DNA from: Oscillatoria sp. FACHB-1407
Lineage (GTDB): Bacteria > Cyanobacteriota > Cyanobacteriia > Elainellales > Elainellaceae
Length of the DNA: 64,000 bases
Direction: 5' to 3'
Assembly (NCBI RefSeq): GCF_014697545.1
Contig: NZ_JACJSA010000024.1
Coordinates: 1-64,000, forward strand
In this document: positions 35,068-44,162 of the stretch, piece by piece
How positions within the stretch are numbered: the stretch's first letter is position 1
How the letters are laid out: each line of letters starts with the position of its first letter
Notes under the pieces: model-generated
What the model was told of the DNA's origin: nothing
The model's input: the letters and a program-made list of their open reading frames with translations, nothing else
Databases searched by the model: none
Program-made: the position numbers and the translations under genes

Positions 35068-36147
35068 TTATGCTTCTTCGTCAAACTCCTCGTCTTCTTC
35101 AAAGTCTGCATCCGCTTGAGTGACCGAGTTCGCCGAGACAACGGCTCCCATCTCTAGCTTCTGCCGCACTTTTTGCTCAATTTCCTTGGCAAATTCTGGC
35201 TTCTCTTCAAAGTATTTGATGCCGTTATCTCGACCCTGGCTAAAGTTTTCGCCGTTATAGCTATACCAGGCTCCCTTCCGGACAATCACACCCGTCTCTT
35301 CTGCCATATCGATGAGGCAACCCAATGAAGAAATGCCCTTACCGAAAATGACATCAAACTCAGCAACCCGGAAGGGAGGAGCTACTTTGTTTTTGGCTAC
35401 CTTCACCTTGGCGCGGATTCCATACTCTTCGGTGCCCTTTTTCAGGGTTTGAATCCGACGAATATCGAGACGGACGGATGCATAGAATTTCAGGGCATTA
35501 CCTCCCGTCGTGGTTTCCGGGTTGCCGTAGGACACCCCAATCTTTTGCCGCAACTGGTTGAGGAAGATCACACTACAACCCGTCTTACCAATATTTCCGG
35601 TAATCTTTCGCAGTGCTTGGCTCATCAATCGCGCTTGTAGACCGACGTGAGCATCGCCCATCTCCCCCTCGATCTCAGCGCGAGGCACCAGTGCCGCTAC
35701 CGAGTCAACTACGACAATGTCGATCGCATTCGATCGCACCAGTTGATCTACAATCTCTAACGCCGCTTCCCCAGTATCAGGCTGAGACACCAACAAATTC
35801 TCAATATCGACCCCCAGAGCCGCAGAATAGGTAGGGTCAAGCGCGTGTTCTGCATCAACGAAGGCAGCCACACCACCCGCTTTTTGTACTTCGGCGATCG
35901 CATGGAGTGCCAGTGTTGTCTTACCTGAACTTTCAGGACCGTAGATCTCGATGACACGACCTTTGGGCAAGCCACCACCCAACGCCAGATCCAGGGTCAA
36001 TGCTCCCGTGGGGACTGTCTCCACCTTCATTCGAGTCGCATCACCCAGGCGCATAATCGTACCTTTACCAAAGGTGCGATCGATCTGGTTGAGCACCAAA
36101 TTTAGGGCTTTTTCTTTTTCAGAACTTTCATTGCTCGCTTTAGCCAT
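35068..36147 (-). CDS. recA: Recombinase RecA
   Basis: RecA forms filaments on single-stranded DNA, drives strand exchange and stimulates LexA self-cleavage. The 359-residue protein contains Walker A ([20 protein letters not shown]), the [19 protein letters not shown] segment, Walker B ([20 protein letters not shown]), the L2-region motif ([37 protein letters not shown]) and an acidic tail ([13 protein letters not shown]). The size and order are standard. It is monocistronic. A LexA-box-like sequence lies about 310 bp upstream. Confidence 0.98.
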   Translation of the reverse strand: MAKASNESSEKEKALNLVLNQIDRTFGKGTIMRLGDATRMKVETVPTGALTLDLALGGGLPKGRVIEIYGPESSGKTTLALHAIAEVQKAGGVAAFVDAEHALDPTYSAALGVDIENLLVSQPDTGEAALEIVDQLVRSNAIDIVVVDSVAALVPRAEIEGEMGDAHVGLQARLMSQALRKITGNIGKTGCSVIFLNQLRQKIGVSYGNPETTTGGNALKFYASVRLDIRRIQTLKKGTEEYGIRAKVKVAKNKVAPPFRVAEFDVIFGKGISSLGCLIDMAEETGVIVRKGAWYSYNGENFSQGRDNGIKYFEEKPEFAKEIEQKVRQKLEMGAVVSANSVTQADADFEEDEEFDEEA

Positions 36148-36657
36148 TCGCGCCTCAAAAAACTTTTCTAGTTGAGTAGATGGACTGATCTCTCAGGAGG
36201 AAACCGACAGATTGAGCCAGAACCAGAGGATATCGCTAACAATACATTACAGCCTAGCTTGAAAACCATTGAGTAAATACAGTTGACACACCCCGTCAGG
36301 GCAAGCCGATCCAAAAAGCTGTTAGTAACTCCACGCAGGAGGCACCTCCATCAAGATTGGTGTAATGCAATCAAGCTTACTGTCAGATTTGAGAAAGTCT
36401 GGTTACTCTATAAACAGTTGCCTCTTATCCATTGTAAATTCTTTGCAGCCAATTTGCATACAAATGTACTATGCACAGGAGGTAAAATACCGAAAGTTTT
36501 TATTTTGTAGCAATTGAAGCTCTGAGGATGTGGGGAGTAGGGCGAAACCCTTAGCCAGAAGCGCAGCTTCCACACCTCCCTGTTCTGTCCCTCCTGACGG
36601 TTGCTATACACTTCAGAATGAACGGTCGATGATGAACCTTGCGATGCGATCTGAAGC
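36148..36657. other. Divergent spacer between recA and xseA
   Basis: A 510-bp region with the promoters of both DNA-repair genes. AGTACATTTGTATG (36470-36457, minus strand) fits the recalled cyanobacterial LexA consensus RGTACNNNDGTWCB except for one base. No gene is seen. Confidence 0.45.
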
Positions 36658-37923
36658 ATGACTCTCAACCTCCCCAATGTCCTATTTCCCGATACGTCGC
36701 TCTCTGTGGCAGGGTTAACAGCCTACATTCAAGCCTTGCTAGAGCACGACGACCAATTGCGGCAGGTTTGGGTGACTGGTGAGGTGTCGAGTGCGACCCG
36801 TTACCGCAGCGGCTTGTTCTTCACGTTGCAAGATCCGGACGCACAAGCCTCCATCAGCTGTGTGGTGTGGAGTAGTCAGATCAATAAGCTGGCAACGCTT
36901 CCAGCTCAGGGTGAACAATTGATTATTCTGGGCAGGATTCATGTCCATCCCCAACGGGGCAGTTATCAATTAATGGTGTGGCAGGCACTGCCAGCGGGAG
37001 AAGGCTTGCGGGCACTGCGCTATCGTCAATTGCGCCAACAACTGGAAAGAGAGGGGTTGTTTGACCCCAACCGCAAGCGTCCTCTGCCCAGACATCCCCA
37101 GACGATCGCGGTGGTGACATCGCCACAAGCGGCTGCCTGGGGTGACATTCAACGAACACTCAAACGCCGCTATCCAGGGTTGCATGTCCTGTTTTCTCCG
37201 GCTCTTGTGCAGGGGGATCAAGCCCCTGTCTCGATTGTCAGTGCAATTCGGCGGGTAGAACGGGACGGGCGAGCAGAGGTGTTGATTGTCTCACGGGGGG
37301 GCGGCGCAATCGAAGATATGGCGTGTTTCAATGATGAGCGAGTCGTCCGGGCGATCGCCTCCTGTTCCATTCCCGTTGTGGCAGGCATTGGACACCAGCG
37401 CGATGAGTCGCTGTCGGATCTGGCGGCAGATGTCTGTGCCCATACCCCAACGGCAGCGGCTGAACAAGCGGTTCCCGGTTTAATGGATTTGGTAGCTGAG
37501 CATCAGGAACGCCTGGATGCCTTACATCAAGCGGTGCAGCAGAACCTGAATGACTGTTTTGACCAGTGCGATCGCCTGCGAACACGCCTGCAACGACTCA
37601 CCCCCGATCGCCAAATTCGCCAACGGATGCAAGCGATCGCCTGGATGCGTCAACGCCTGACCCAGAGCACTCAACAACGCTTGCAACACGCCAGACAATA
37701 CTGCGATTTACTCAAACAAAAACTCACAACACTTGCCCCCCAGGCTGTGCTTCAGCGGGGATATGCGGTGGTGACGCAAGAGGATGGGGCGATCGTGCGA
37801 GCGGCAGCGGATCTTCTGCCTGGGCAAGACGTAACCATCCAATTGGCACAGGGAAGCGTCAAAGCCCAAGTCTCTGAAATCCTCAATACCCAACCTATCC
37901 AGCTTGTGGACAAGCCATTATGA
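36658..37923 (+). CDS. xseA: Exodeoxyribonuclease VII large subunit
   Basis: XseA is the catalytic subunit of the single-strand-specific exonuclease VII. The 421-residue sequence has the N-terminal OB fold ([30 protein letters not shown]), the catalytic core ([80 protein letters not shown]) and the long helical C-terminal region ([20 protein letters not shown]). The ATG is at 36658. The stop overlaps the xseB start by four bases (ATGA), as expected for stoichiometric production. Confidence 0.97.
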   Translation: MTLNLPNVLFPDTSLSVAGLTAYIQALLEHDDQLRQVWVTGEVSSATRYRSGLFFTLQDPDAQASISCVVWSSQINKLATLPAQGEQLIILGRIHVHPQRGSYQLMVWQALPAGEGLRALRYRQLRQQLEREGLFDPNRKRPLPRHPQTIAVVTSPQAAAWGDIQRTLKRRYPGLHVLFSPALVQGDQAPVSIVSAIRRVERDGRAEVLIVSRGGGAIEDMACFNDERVVRAIASCSIPVVAGIGHQRDESLSDLAADVCAHTPTAAAEQAVPGLMDLVAEHQERLDALHQAVQQNLNDCFDQCDRLRTRLQRLTPDRQIRQRMQAIAWMRQRLTQSTQQRLQHARQYCDLLKQKLTTLAPQAVLQRGYAVVTQEDGAIVRAAADLLPGQDVTIQLAQGSVKAQVSEILNTQPIQLVDKPL

Positions 37924-38171
37924 CTCATTCCCCCAGTGATCCCCGTCTTTCTCCAGCCCTGCCAGATAACTGGAATTATGAAGCTAAGGTGGCGGAGGTC
38001 GAAGCAATTATTAATCGCATCGAAATGGGCGACCTGGAACTGGCAGAGGTGTTTGACCAGTTTGCGATCGCCGTGACTCACCTGCACGAGTGCGAAACCT
38101 TCCTAAACCATAAAAAATCCCAAATGGATTTGCTGATTGAAACGCTGGTAGACAATTCTGAAGCTTTTTAA
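37920..38171 (+). CDS. xseB: Exodeoxyribonuclease VII small subunit
   Basis: This 83-residue helical protein has the XseB core ([40 protein letters not shown]). It binds the helical arms of XseA. Translation is coupled to xseA through a four-base overlap. The N-terminal [14 protein letters not shown] extension is common in cyanobacterial versions. Confidence 0.94.
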   Translation: MTHSPSDPRLSPALPDNWNYEAKVAEVEAIINRIEMGDLELAEVFDQFAIAVTHLHECETFLNHKKSQMDLLIETLVDNSEAF

Positions 38172-38255
38172 GGGACAAATCTTTTGAACCGATCAACCAT
38201 GATAGAAAAAGGAGTCGATTGTTCCTAAAAGCCTAAATTTTCAGGAGAGCTTACT

Positions 38256-39104
38256 TTGAAGGCACAATATACGCAAAACGTGTCCAGCCTGGTGCTAGGG
38301 TCGCTCATTGCCGCATTGCTGTTTCTGAGCCTCAACTCGTTTATCATCATTAACCCCGGACAAGCGGGTGTGATTAGCATCCTCGGCAAAGCCAGGGATG
38401 GAGCCTTACTCGAAGGTATTCATTTCAAGCCTCCGTTGATCGCCCAGGTAGATGTCTACGACGTCACGGTGCAAAAATTTGAAGTCCCTGCCCAAAGCCT
38501 GACTAAAGATTTACAAAACTTAGAAGCCAGCTTTGCCATTAACTTTCGGCTTGATCCTACCCAAGTTGTAGAAGTGCGCCGCAAGCAGGGAACACTGCAA
38601 AACCTGGTTTCCAAGGTGATCGCCCCACAAACTCAGGAATCATTCAAAATCGCAGCGGCTCGACGTACTGCTGAGGAGGCCATCACTCAACGCAGTGAGC
38701 TTAAACAAGACTTTGACTCGGCTCTAAGCCAGCGGTTAGAAAAATATGCGGTGATTGTGCTGGATACCAGCGTGGTTGATCTCAACTTTACCCGCGAGTT
38801 TTCTAACGCGGTCGAAGAAAAGCAAATCGCCGAACAACGAGCACAGCGTGCCGTTTACATCGCCCAGGAAGCTGCTCAAGAAGCACAAGCCGAGATTAAC
38901 CGGGCACAGGGTAAAGCTGAGGCACAACGCCTTTTAGCCGAAACCTTGAAAGCGGCAGGAGGTCAACTCGTGCTACAAAAAGAGGCGATCGAGGCTTGGC
39001 GTGAGGGGGGTGCTCAAATGCCCAATGTGTTGGTATTGGGCGATGACGCTGGCGGAGTACCGTTCTTGTTTAACCTCAATAACCTGGGGGTTCAGGCTCA
39101 ATAA
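38256..39104 (+). CDS. Prohibitin/SPFH-family membrane protein
   Basis: A 282-residue protein with one N-terminal membrane anchor (SLVLGSLIAALLFLSLNSFI) and a prohibitin/band-7 domain (NPGQAGVISILGKARDGALL; EGIHFKPPLIAQVDVYDVTV; about 30-200). An alanine/glutamate-rich coiled coil follows (EEKQIAEQRAQRAVYIAQEA; AQEAQAEINRAQGKAEAQRL). Prohibitin homologues form ring complexes in thylakoid or plasma membranes and modulate FtsH-type proteases. It begins at a TTG (38256) supported by AGGAGA 9 bp upstream. A good terminator follows at 39109. Confidence 0.93.
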   Translation: MKAQYTQNVSSLVLGSLIAALLFLSLNSFIIINPGQAGVISILGKARDGALLEGIHFKPPLIAQVDVYDVTVQKFEVPAQSLTKDLQNLEASFAINFRLDPTQVVEVRRKQGTLQNLVSKVIAPQTQESFKIAAARRTAEEAITQRSELKQDFDSALSQRLEKYAVIVLDTSVVDLNFTREFSNAVEEKQIAEQRAQRAVYIAQEAAQEAQAEINRAQGKAEAQRLLAETLKAAGGQLVLQKEAIEAWREGGAQMPNVLVLGDDAGGVPFLFNLNNLGVQAQ

Positions 39105-39108
39105 AAGG

Positions 39109-39143
39109 GAACCGATCGCCCTACAAAGCGATCGGTTCTCTTT
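39109..39143 (+). terminator. Terminator of the prohibitin-like gene
   Basis: GAACCGATCGC (39109-39119) and GCGATCGGTTC (39128-39138) form an 11-bp stem with an 8-base loop, followed by TCTTTAAG. The stem contains a HIP1-like core. Confidence 0.82.
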
Positions 39144-39187
39144 AAGTATGTTTAGAACAAAATGGGCTTAGAACGAAACGGGTTGCG

Positions 39188-39307
39188 TTATTTACTCAAA
39201 AAGCCTTGCACCTGCTTTAGGGCAGCCTGTCCGATGTTGTAAACTGCCCAGCCACCAGCCAACAGCACAGGCGACAGCACCACGAGAATGCGCCAATCGA
39301 AATCCAT
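39188..39307 (-). CDS. psbY: Photosystem II protein Y
   Basis: A 39-residue membrane protein ([20 protein letters not shown], then [19 protein letters not shown]) matching PsbY, a low-mass single-helix subunit at the periphery of photosystem II near cytochrome b559. The diagnostic WR[20 protein letters not shown] motif is complete. AGGATCTTCAG precedes the ATG. It is too short for most automatic ORF cut-offs. It is an independent unit on the minus strand, converging with the prohibitin-like gene. Confidence 0.95.
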   Translation of the reverse strand: MDFDWRILVVLSPVLLAGGWAVYNIGQAALKQVQGFLSK

Positions 39308-39404
39308 CTGAAGATCCTCCCTAAAGATTTATGAATAACTCTCATCTTTATTTCTTATTTTGCGATCAGGTGGCGCAATTATCCAGATCTGTCTTCACAT
39401 TTTT

Positions 39405-39929
39405 TTACACAGTTCCGGTGAAGCCTAGATCAGCTCCTTTCCCGGCGTGAACCAGTGCTAACTTTTCATATCGACGGGCGTGTTCGATCAGGTCAACTGC
39501 TTCCTCATCCGAGATCTGGCGTGCTATCTTCCCTGGAATGCCAACCACAAGCGATCGTGCCGGAACATCCTTTGTCACCACCGATCCCGCCCCAACAATG
39601 CTCCCTGCCCCCACTCGCACCCCGTCTAAAACGATCGCCCCAATGCCAATCAAACTGCCCTGCTCAATGTGGGCACTGTGAATTACGGCTCGGTGCCCTA
39701 CCGTCACATAATCTTCTAAAACCGTTGGTTTACCCGGATCACCGTGCAACACAGCCCCATCCTGAATGTTGGTGCATTGCCCAATCACAATCCGCTCAAC
39801 ATCTCCTCGTACCACTGCTCCGTACCAGATGCTTGCTCCCAGTGCAACCTCCACCTGACCCATAACGGTGGCATTAGCAGCAACAAAAGCAGCTTGAGAC
39901 AAATCTGGAGAACACCAATACAAGGACAT
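39405..39929 (-). CDS. Gamma-carbonic-anhydrase-like protein
   Basis: The 174-residue protein folds as a left-handed beta-helix of hexapeptide repeats (IWYGAVVRGDVERIVIGQCT; NIQDGAVLHGDPGKPTVLED; YVTVGHRAVIHSAHIEQGSL; IGIGAIVLDGVRVGAGSIVG). The three metal-binding histidines are present in VLHGD and VGHRAVIHSA. It belongs to the YrdA/PaaY/CcmM-like family. Whether it hydrates CO2 or acts as an acyltransferase-like protein is unclear. It stands alone upstream of no carboxysome genes. The size is normal and the ATG at 39929 fits. Confidence 0.9.
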   Translation of the reverse strand: MSLYWCSPDLSQAAFVAANATVMGQVEVALGASIWYGAVVRGDVERIVIGQCTNIQDGAVLHGDPGKPTVLEDYVTVGHRAVIHSAHIEQGSLIGIGAIVLDGVRVGAGSIVGAGSVVTKDVPARSLVVGIPGKIARQISDEEAVDLIEHARRYEKLALVHAGKGADLGFTGTV

Positions 39930-40013
39930 AAGAAAAACAGTGTGGGCTAAACATCCCGGTTATAATAAAGCAACTTGGTGGTACATGGAGATGGTACTGA
40001 TCACAACGATTGA

Positions 40014-40523
40014 ATGATGAATCCAGCCCTACAGTATCCTATCTTCGGACCGGAGATTCAATGTCCTCATTGTCATCAAATGATCCCGGCACTGACGCTG
40101 ACTGATACCTATCTCTGTCAGCGACACGGTGCATTTGAGGCTGATCCCAAAACCGCAGAACTCATTCATCTGCAATCAGGACGGCACTGGCGGCAGTGGA
40201 ATAACGAGTGGTATCGACAACATACGCACCCCGATGGCATCCGCTTTGAGATCCATGAGGCACTCGATCGCCTCTATACTCAAGGCTATCGAGCCACACG
40301 GGTGATCATCGCGAAGCGATATCAAGAGCTCATTAGCACCTATTTAGAGCGCAGCACCCCTTGGCGGGGGCAATCGGAATCATCGCGACCCCGGCTATAC
40401 GGGTTGCCGGTCGAGTTTAGCCCCGACCCTGAAGAAGAACCTTGTTGGGATGTGATTAACTTTGACCTGGATAAGGAACCCGGTGCCCCGGTGCGCTATC
40501 CTTACTTCCGGCTGTTTGAGTAG
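40014..40523 (+). CDS. TIGR02652 family cyanobacterial protein
   Basis: A 169-residue protein with an N-terminal zinc-ribbon-like segment (IQCPHCHQMIPALTLTDTYL, CQRHGAFEADPKT). A conserved body follows (LIHLQSGRHWRQWNNEWYRQ; HTHPDGIRFEIHEALDRLYT) with the tail CWDVINFDLDKEP and YPYFRLFE. This pattern is the TIGR02652 family, found essentially only in cyanobacteria and without known function. The paired cysteines suggest metal binding. Confidence 0.88.
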   Translation: MMNPALQYPIFGPEIQCPHCHQMIPALTLTDTYLCQRHGAFEADPKTAELIHLQSGRHWRQWNNEWYRQHTHPDGIRFEIHEALDRLYTQGYRATRVIIAKRYQELISTYLERSTPWRGQSESSRPRLYGLPVEFSPDPEEEPCWDVINFDLDKEPGAPVRYPYFRLFE

Positions 40524-40568
40524 CTTATCAATTTTGAGTAACTTATCAATTCTTTACTCAAGCAGTCT

Positions 40569-41267
40569 TTACTCAACCAGATGATGTTCCATCGCAAAGC
40601 GGACGAGTTCGGCTCGATTGTTTGAGTTGGCTTTGCGAAGTAAGCTGCTCACATATTTTTCAACTGTGCGAGGGCTAAGGTGCAAGCGATCGCCAATTTG
40701 GGCGTTGGAAAGGCCATCGGTGAGCAGATCCAACACATCTTTTTCCCGTGGAGTCAGATCTACACTGCCCGCGATCGATTTCACTCGAAACTCAGAAGCG
40801 GCTAACTCATCGTCTAAGCGATGCTCCGACTCAACAGTCTCATTTTTTTGAGCGTCTGTGCTCTGGGCTCGTAACCGCCACTCTGACTGAATTAACTGCG
40901 ATCGCTCTAATAAATTGCGAATCACCGCCCCCAACTCATCCAAATCAAAGGGTTTGGGCAGATAGAGATCGCAGCCCAACTGGTAACCCCGAATACGCTC
41001 CTCAGTGTTGGTCCGAGCAGTTAGAAAAATCACTGGCAACAATCGAAAAGCGGGCTGCCGACGAACTTGTCTGACCAACTCATAGCCATCCATCTCAGGC
41101 ATTGTAATGTCGGTCACAATCAGGTGAGGCTGATATTGCTCTACAAGAGACAGTGCCTTTTGACCATTTTCTGCCACAACCACAATATAGCCAGAGAGTT
41201 CGAGATAGTCACCGATTGAAAGCCGAGTGCCAGGGTCATCATCAACGACAAGAATGGTCAGAGGCAT
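40569..41267 (-). CDS. NarL/LuxR-type response regulator (Rre1/Ycf29-like)
   Basis: A 232-residue regulator. The receiver domain has Asp53 in HLIVTDITMPEMDGYE and a lysine in LYLPKPFDLDEL. A C-terminal LuxR helix-turn-helix follows (about 168-228: LTPREKDVLDLLTDGLSNAQ; IGDRLHLSPRTVEKYVSSLL). The HTH wording resembles the conserved cyanobacterial regulator Rre1 (Ycf29 in plastids), which with Hik34/Hik2 adjusts redox and stress responses. That equivalence is from memory. No kinase gene is adjacent. The gene is monocistronic with a 360-bp upstream spacer shared with the oxidoreductase gene. Confidence 0.88.
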   Translation of the reverse strand: MPLTILVVDDDPGTRLSIGDYLELSGYIVVVAENGQKALSLVEQYQPHLIVTDITMPEMDGYELVRQVRRQPAFRLLPVIFLTARTNTEERIRGYQLGCDLYLPKPFDLDELGAVIRNLLERSQLIQSEWRLRAQSTDAQKNETVESEHRLDDELAASEFRVKSIAGSVDLTPREKDVLDLLTDGLSNAQIGDRLHLSPRTVEKYVSSLLRKANSNNRAELVRFAMEHHLVE

Positions 41268-41634
41268 GAGGCTTACAACATTTACGTAGAAATTACTGTC
41301 ACTTTATAAGTTAAGCGAATATCGCTCGAAAGTAGTCCGTGTATTGACTGTATCTCAGTAATTTTTCGCTTGATAAACAATAAGTATTTAAAACTTTATT
41401 TTCTGTGACACACCTCCAGTCTAACAAACGCATTCCTGTTCATGGACAGGTGGAGAACTGCCACATCAGATGTAACCGCATTTGAAGAGAACTCTCAAAA
41501 TATGAAGTCGAGTCACTGGTATGATGAGCTTGACCGAGCTTTAAAATTCTTTATAAACGTGATTACGGTATTACATCTAAATCTTAAGATAGCGACGATT
41601 TTCGTCTTGACTTCATGGTGCAGGAGATAGAGGA
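41268..41634. other. Divergent spacer
   Basis: The promoters of the NarL-type regulator (minus) and the oxidoreductase (plus) lie in this AT-rich stretch. I see no gene, hairpin or repeat in it. Confidence 0.5.
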
Positions 41635-42723
41635 GTGCAAGAGAGTTCATTGCTTGAGCAGACCCACAGTCACACACAACGAAACCCTATAGAACCCATC
41701 CGCGTTGGTGTGATTGGTGTTGGCAATATGGGTCAACATCACACTCGCGTGCTGAGCCTTTTGAAGGATGTAGAACTGGTTGGAATCGCAGATGTCAACG
41801 TCGATCGAGGGCTAGATACTGCCAGCAAATACCGAGTCCGCTTTTTTGAAAATTATCACGACTTGCTGGGGCTCGTAGACGCCGTCTGTATCGCCGTCCC
41901 GACTCGATTGCACTACTCAGTAGGCATGACGTGTTTGCAAGCAGGTGTCCATGTTCTCATCGAAAAGCCGATCGCTGCCAACATTGCTGAAGCTGAATCT
42001 TTAGTCAATGCTGCTGCCGAATCGCATTGCATTCTTCAAGTTGGGCATATCGAACGCTTTAATCCTGCTTTTCAAGAGTTGAGTAAAGTCCTTAAAACAG
42101 AAGAGTTATTGGCATTAGAGGCGCATCGGATGAGCCCCTATTCCGATCGCGCCAATGATGTCTCGGTCGTGCTGGACTTGATGATCCACGACATTGACCT
42201 GCTACTCGAATTGGCAGGTGCACCCGTCAGTAAGCTGACCGCCAGTGGTAGTCGTGCCTCTGACTCCGGCTATCTCGACTACGTCACCGCGACCCTGGGC
42301 TTTACGAATGGCATCGTTGCTACGCTAACCGCTAGCAAAGTCACCCACCGTAAGATTCGCCGGATTGCAGCCCACTGCAAAAACTCCTTGACCGAGGCTG
42401 ACTTCCTCAACAATGAGATTTTGATTCATCGGCAAACCACGGCAAATTGCCTGACAGACTATGGGCAGGTGCTCTATCGGCAAGATGGGTTGATCGAAAA
42501 GGTTTACACCAGCAATATTGAGCCACTCCATGCTGAGCTAGACCACTTTGTTAACTGTGTACGCGGTGGCAACCAACCCTCTGTTGGTGGAGAGCAAGCC
42601 CTGAAAGCGCTGCGCCTCGCCAGTTTGATCGAACAAATGGCACTGGATGGGCAAGTCTGGGAGCCTTGCAACCCCAACATCACCCTTGCTGATCCGTCGG
42701 CACCTCATGGGCTGAAGTACTAA
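41635..42723 (+). CDS. Gfo/Idh/MocA family oxidoreductase
   Basis: A 362-residue NAD(P)-dependent oxidoreductase. Its Rossmann fold (IRVGVIGVGNMGQHHTRVLS) is followed by the EKP motif of this family (GVHVLIEKPIAANIAEAESL) and the HIERFNPAFQEL segment. HIERFNPA is typical of sugar-nucleotide 3-dehydrogenases in cell-surface polysaccharide synthesis. The start is the GTG at 41635 with AGGAGATAGAGGA upstream. It precedes, in convergent orientation, a glycosyltransferase gene, so a role in polysaccharide synthesis is plausible but not proven. Confidence 0.88.
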   Translation: MQESSLLEQTHSHTQRNPIEPIRVGVIGVGNMGQHHTRVLSLLKDVELVGIADVNVDRGLDTASKYRVRFFENYHDLLGLVDAVCIAVPTRLHYSVGMTCLQAGVHVLIEKPIAANIAEAESLVNAAAESHCILQVGHIERFNPAFQELSKVLKTEELLALEAHRMSPYSDRANDVSVVLDLMIHDIDLLLELAGAPVSKLTASGSRASDSGYLDYVTATLGFTNGIVATLTASKVTHRKIRRIAAHCKNSLTEADFLNNEILIHRQTTANCLTDYGQVLYRQDGLIEKVYTSNIEPLHAELDHFVNCVRGGNQPSVGGEQALKALRLASLIEQMALDGQVWEPCNPNITLADPSAPHGLKY

Positions 42724-43051
42724 GTACAACTCGTCATAAATAAGGGGGGAAATTTGGGGTGCAGGGGTGGAACCCTGGCTAGGGGCAACGCCCCACACGC
42801 CCCTGATTTTATTGCCAAGCCCTATCTGTGAATAGCAGTACTAAGGATCACGGATTAAAAAGATTTCCAAGAACTAATACCAATTTGAATTGGCTTCGCT
42901 GCACATGATTCCGTAAGGGCGTTTCGCGAAACGCCCCTACCGAAACCCGATTGGTAAATTCTTTCTCAGAAATCTCCTTAATCAATCGGCAAACGGTGCA
43001 GGCGGGTTTCGTAGACCAGGGCTTTGCAATGGATTTGACGGCTTTTAGCCT
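42724..43051. repeat. Spacer with two dispersed repeats
   Basis: Bases about 42757-42805 carry the GGGGTGCAGG...TGGAACCCTGGC / CCCCACACGCCCC repeat also found at 12378 and 59265. Bases about 42880-42940 carry the ACCAATTTGAATTGGCTTCG element with the TTTCGCGAAA palindrome (42913-42940), matching 18001-18062. The genes on both sides converge here. Confidence 0.75.
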
Positions 43052-44152
43052 TCATCCTTCCACCTCGCCCAGCACATCGCGCAACCAGGCTTCTACTCGA
43101 TCGCCCATTGCTGCCATTGAGTACTGTTGCTCTGCTTGTTGGCGACAGGTGTGTCGGTCAATGTCTCTAAGACGTGCGATCGCCTCGACCAATCCATCAA
43201 TGCTATCGGGTTCGACCAACCATCCTGTTTTGCCGTGTTCTACAATCTCGGCGGGTCCACCCCGACGGTAGGTGATTACCGGAACACCACAGGCAAGAGC
43301 CTCGATCGCCACATTGCCAAATGCTTCAACCCACTTAGGGGTCATCAGCAATCCCTGGCAGGTTCCCAGGCTGCGTTGCAGTTGTTCCGTCGGCAGAAAG
43401 CCTCCATATTGAACGACAGCGTTGGGATAGATTTGGCGGATGGTTTGCCAGTAGGCTTCATCTTGAATCGCCCCCCAAATCTGGAGGGGCAGTGAGGCTT
43501 GATAGGCAGCCGCGATCGCATCCTCCAGTCCTTTTTCAGGAGCGATGCGCCCAACCCAGGCGAGTCGCTCTTCCGGCACTTCACAAAAATCGTAGAGCAC
43601 GAGATCCAGCCCATTTCCTAAAGAACGGCATTGATCTGCAAAGGCAAATGTCTCTGCCTGGGCACGGCTATGAACCCCGATCGTTCCTGGAAATTGATTT
43701 GCAACCTGCTGAATGACCTGATCCATCGCATTCGTCAATGACCCCATACTGACCAAATGAGCGATTGGGCGATCGAAGAAGGATGTGAGATAAAAGGGCA
43801 ACCAATCATAGGCGAAGTTAATCAACACATCATAGTCCTGTTGGACTTGATGGGCATACTGCCACATATTGGCTATCACCGCATCTTCTGGGATGGCGAT
43901 CGCCGCGGTGCGGTCTTGCGTCTGGGCAGCGACCTGCAATTGTCCGGCAATTTCGATCAGAGGCACATGAGTCAGGACAGAGCCAGTGGGGGCAACCACT
44001 TGCACCCGATGACCTCGTTGTTGTAGCTCAACTGCGATGTTGCGGAGAGTTAATTCGACCCCACCCCCCAAGCCAGAGCCGAGAGCACCTACCGAGGTCG
44101 AGAGCATTAGTATGTTAAGTGGTTGAGCGATCGCGGTTACTCCCGATTCCAT
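43052..44152 (-). CDS. Glycosyltransferase family 4 protein
   Basis: A GT-B glycosyltransferase of 366 residues from the ATG at 44152 (MESGVTAIAQPLNILMLSTS); a longer frame to 44215 would overlap the upstream gene. The nucleotide-sugar binding region shows the GT4 signature (MTPKWVEAFGNVAIEALACG; VPVITYRRGGPAEIVEHGKT; WVGRIAPEKGLEDAIAAA). The N-terminal acceptor domain has the SxGGGVELTLRNIAVELQQR glycine loop. The donor and acceptor are unknown. It starts 11 bp after the peptidoglycan-binding/HEAT gene, so the two are an operon. Confidence 0.88.
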   Translation of the reverse strand: MESGVTAIAQPLNILMLSTSVGALGSGLGGGVELTLRNIAVELQQRGHRVQVVAPTGSVLTHVPLIEIAGQLQVAAQTQDRTAAIAIPEDAVIANMWQYAHQVQQDYDVLINFAYDWLPFYLTSFFDRPIAHLVSMGSLTNAMDQVIQQVANQFPGTIGVHSRAQAETFAFADQCRSLGNGLDLVLYDFCEVPEERLAWVGRIAPEKGLEDAIAAAYQASLPLQIWGAIQDEAYWQTIRQIYPNAVVQYGGFLPTEQLQRSLGTCQGLLMTPKWVEAFGNVAIEALACGVPVITYRRGGPAEIVEHGKTGWLVEPDSIDGLVEAIARLRDIDRHTCRQQAEQQYSMAAMGDRVEAWLRDVLGEVEG

Positions 44153-44162
44153 GCGTTGAGGG

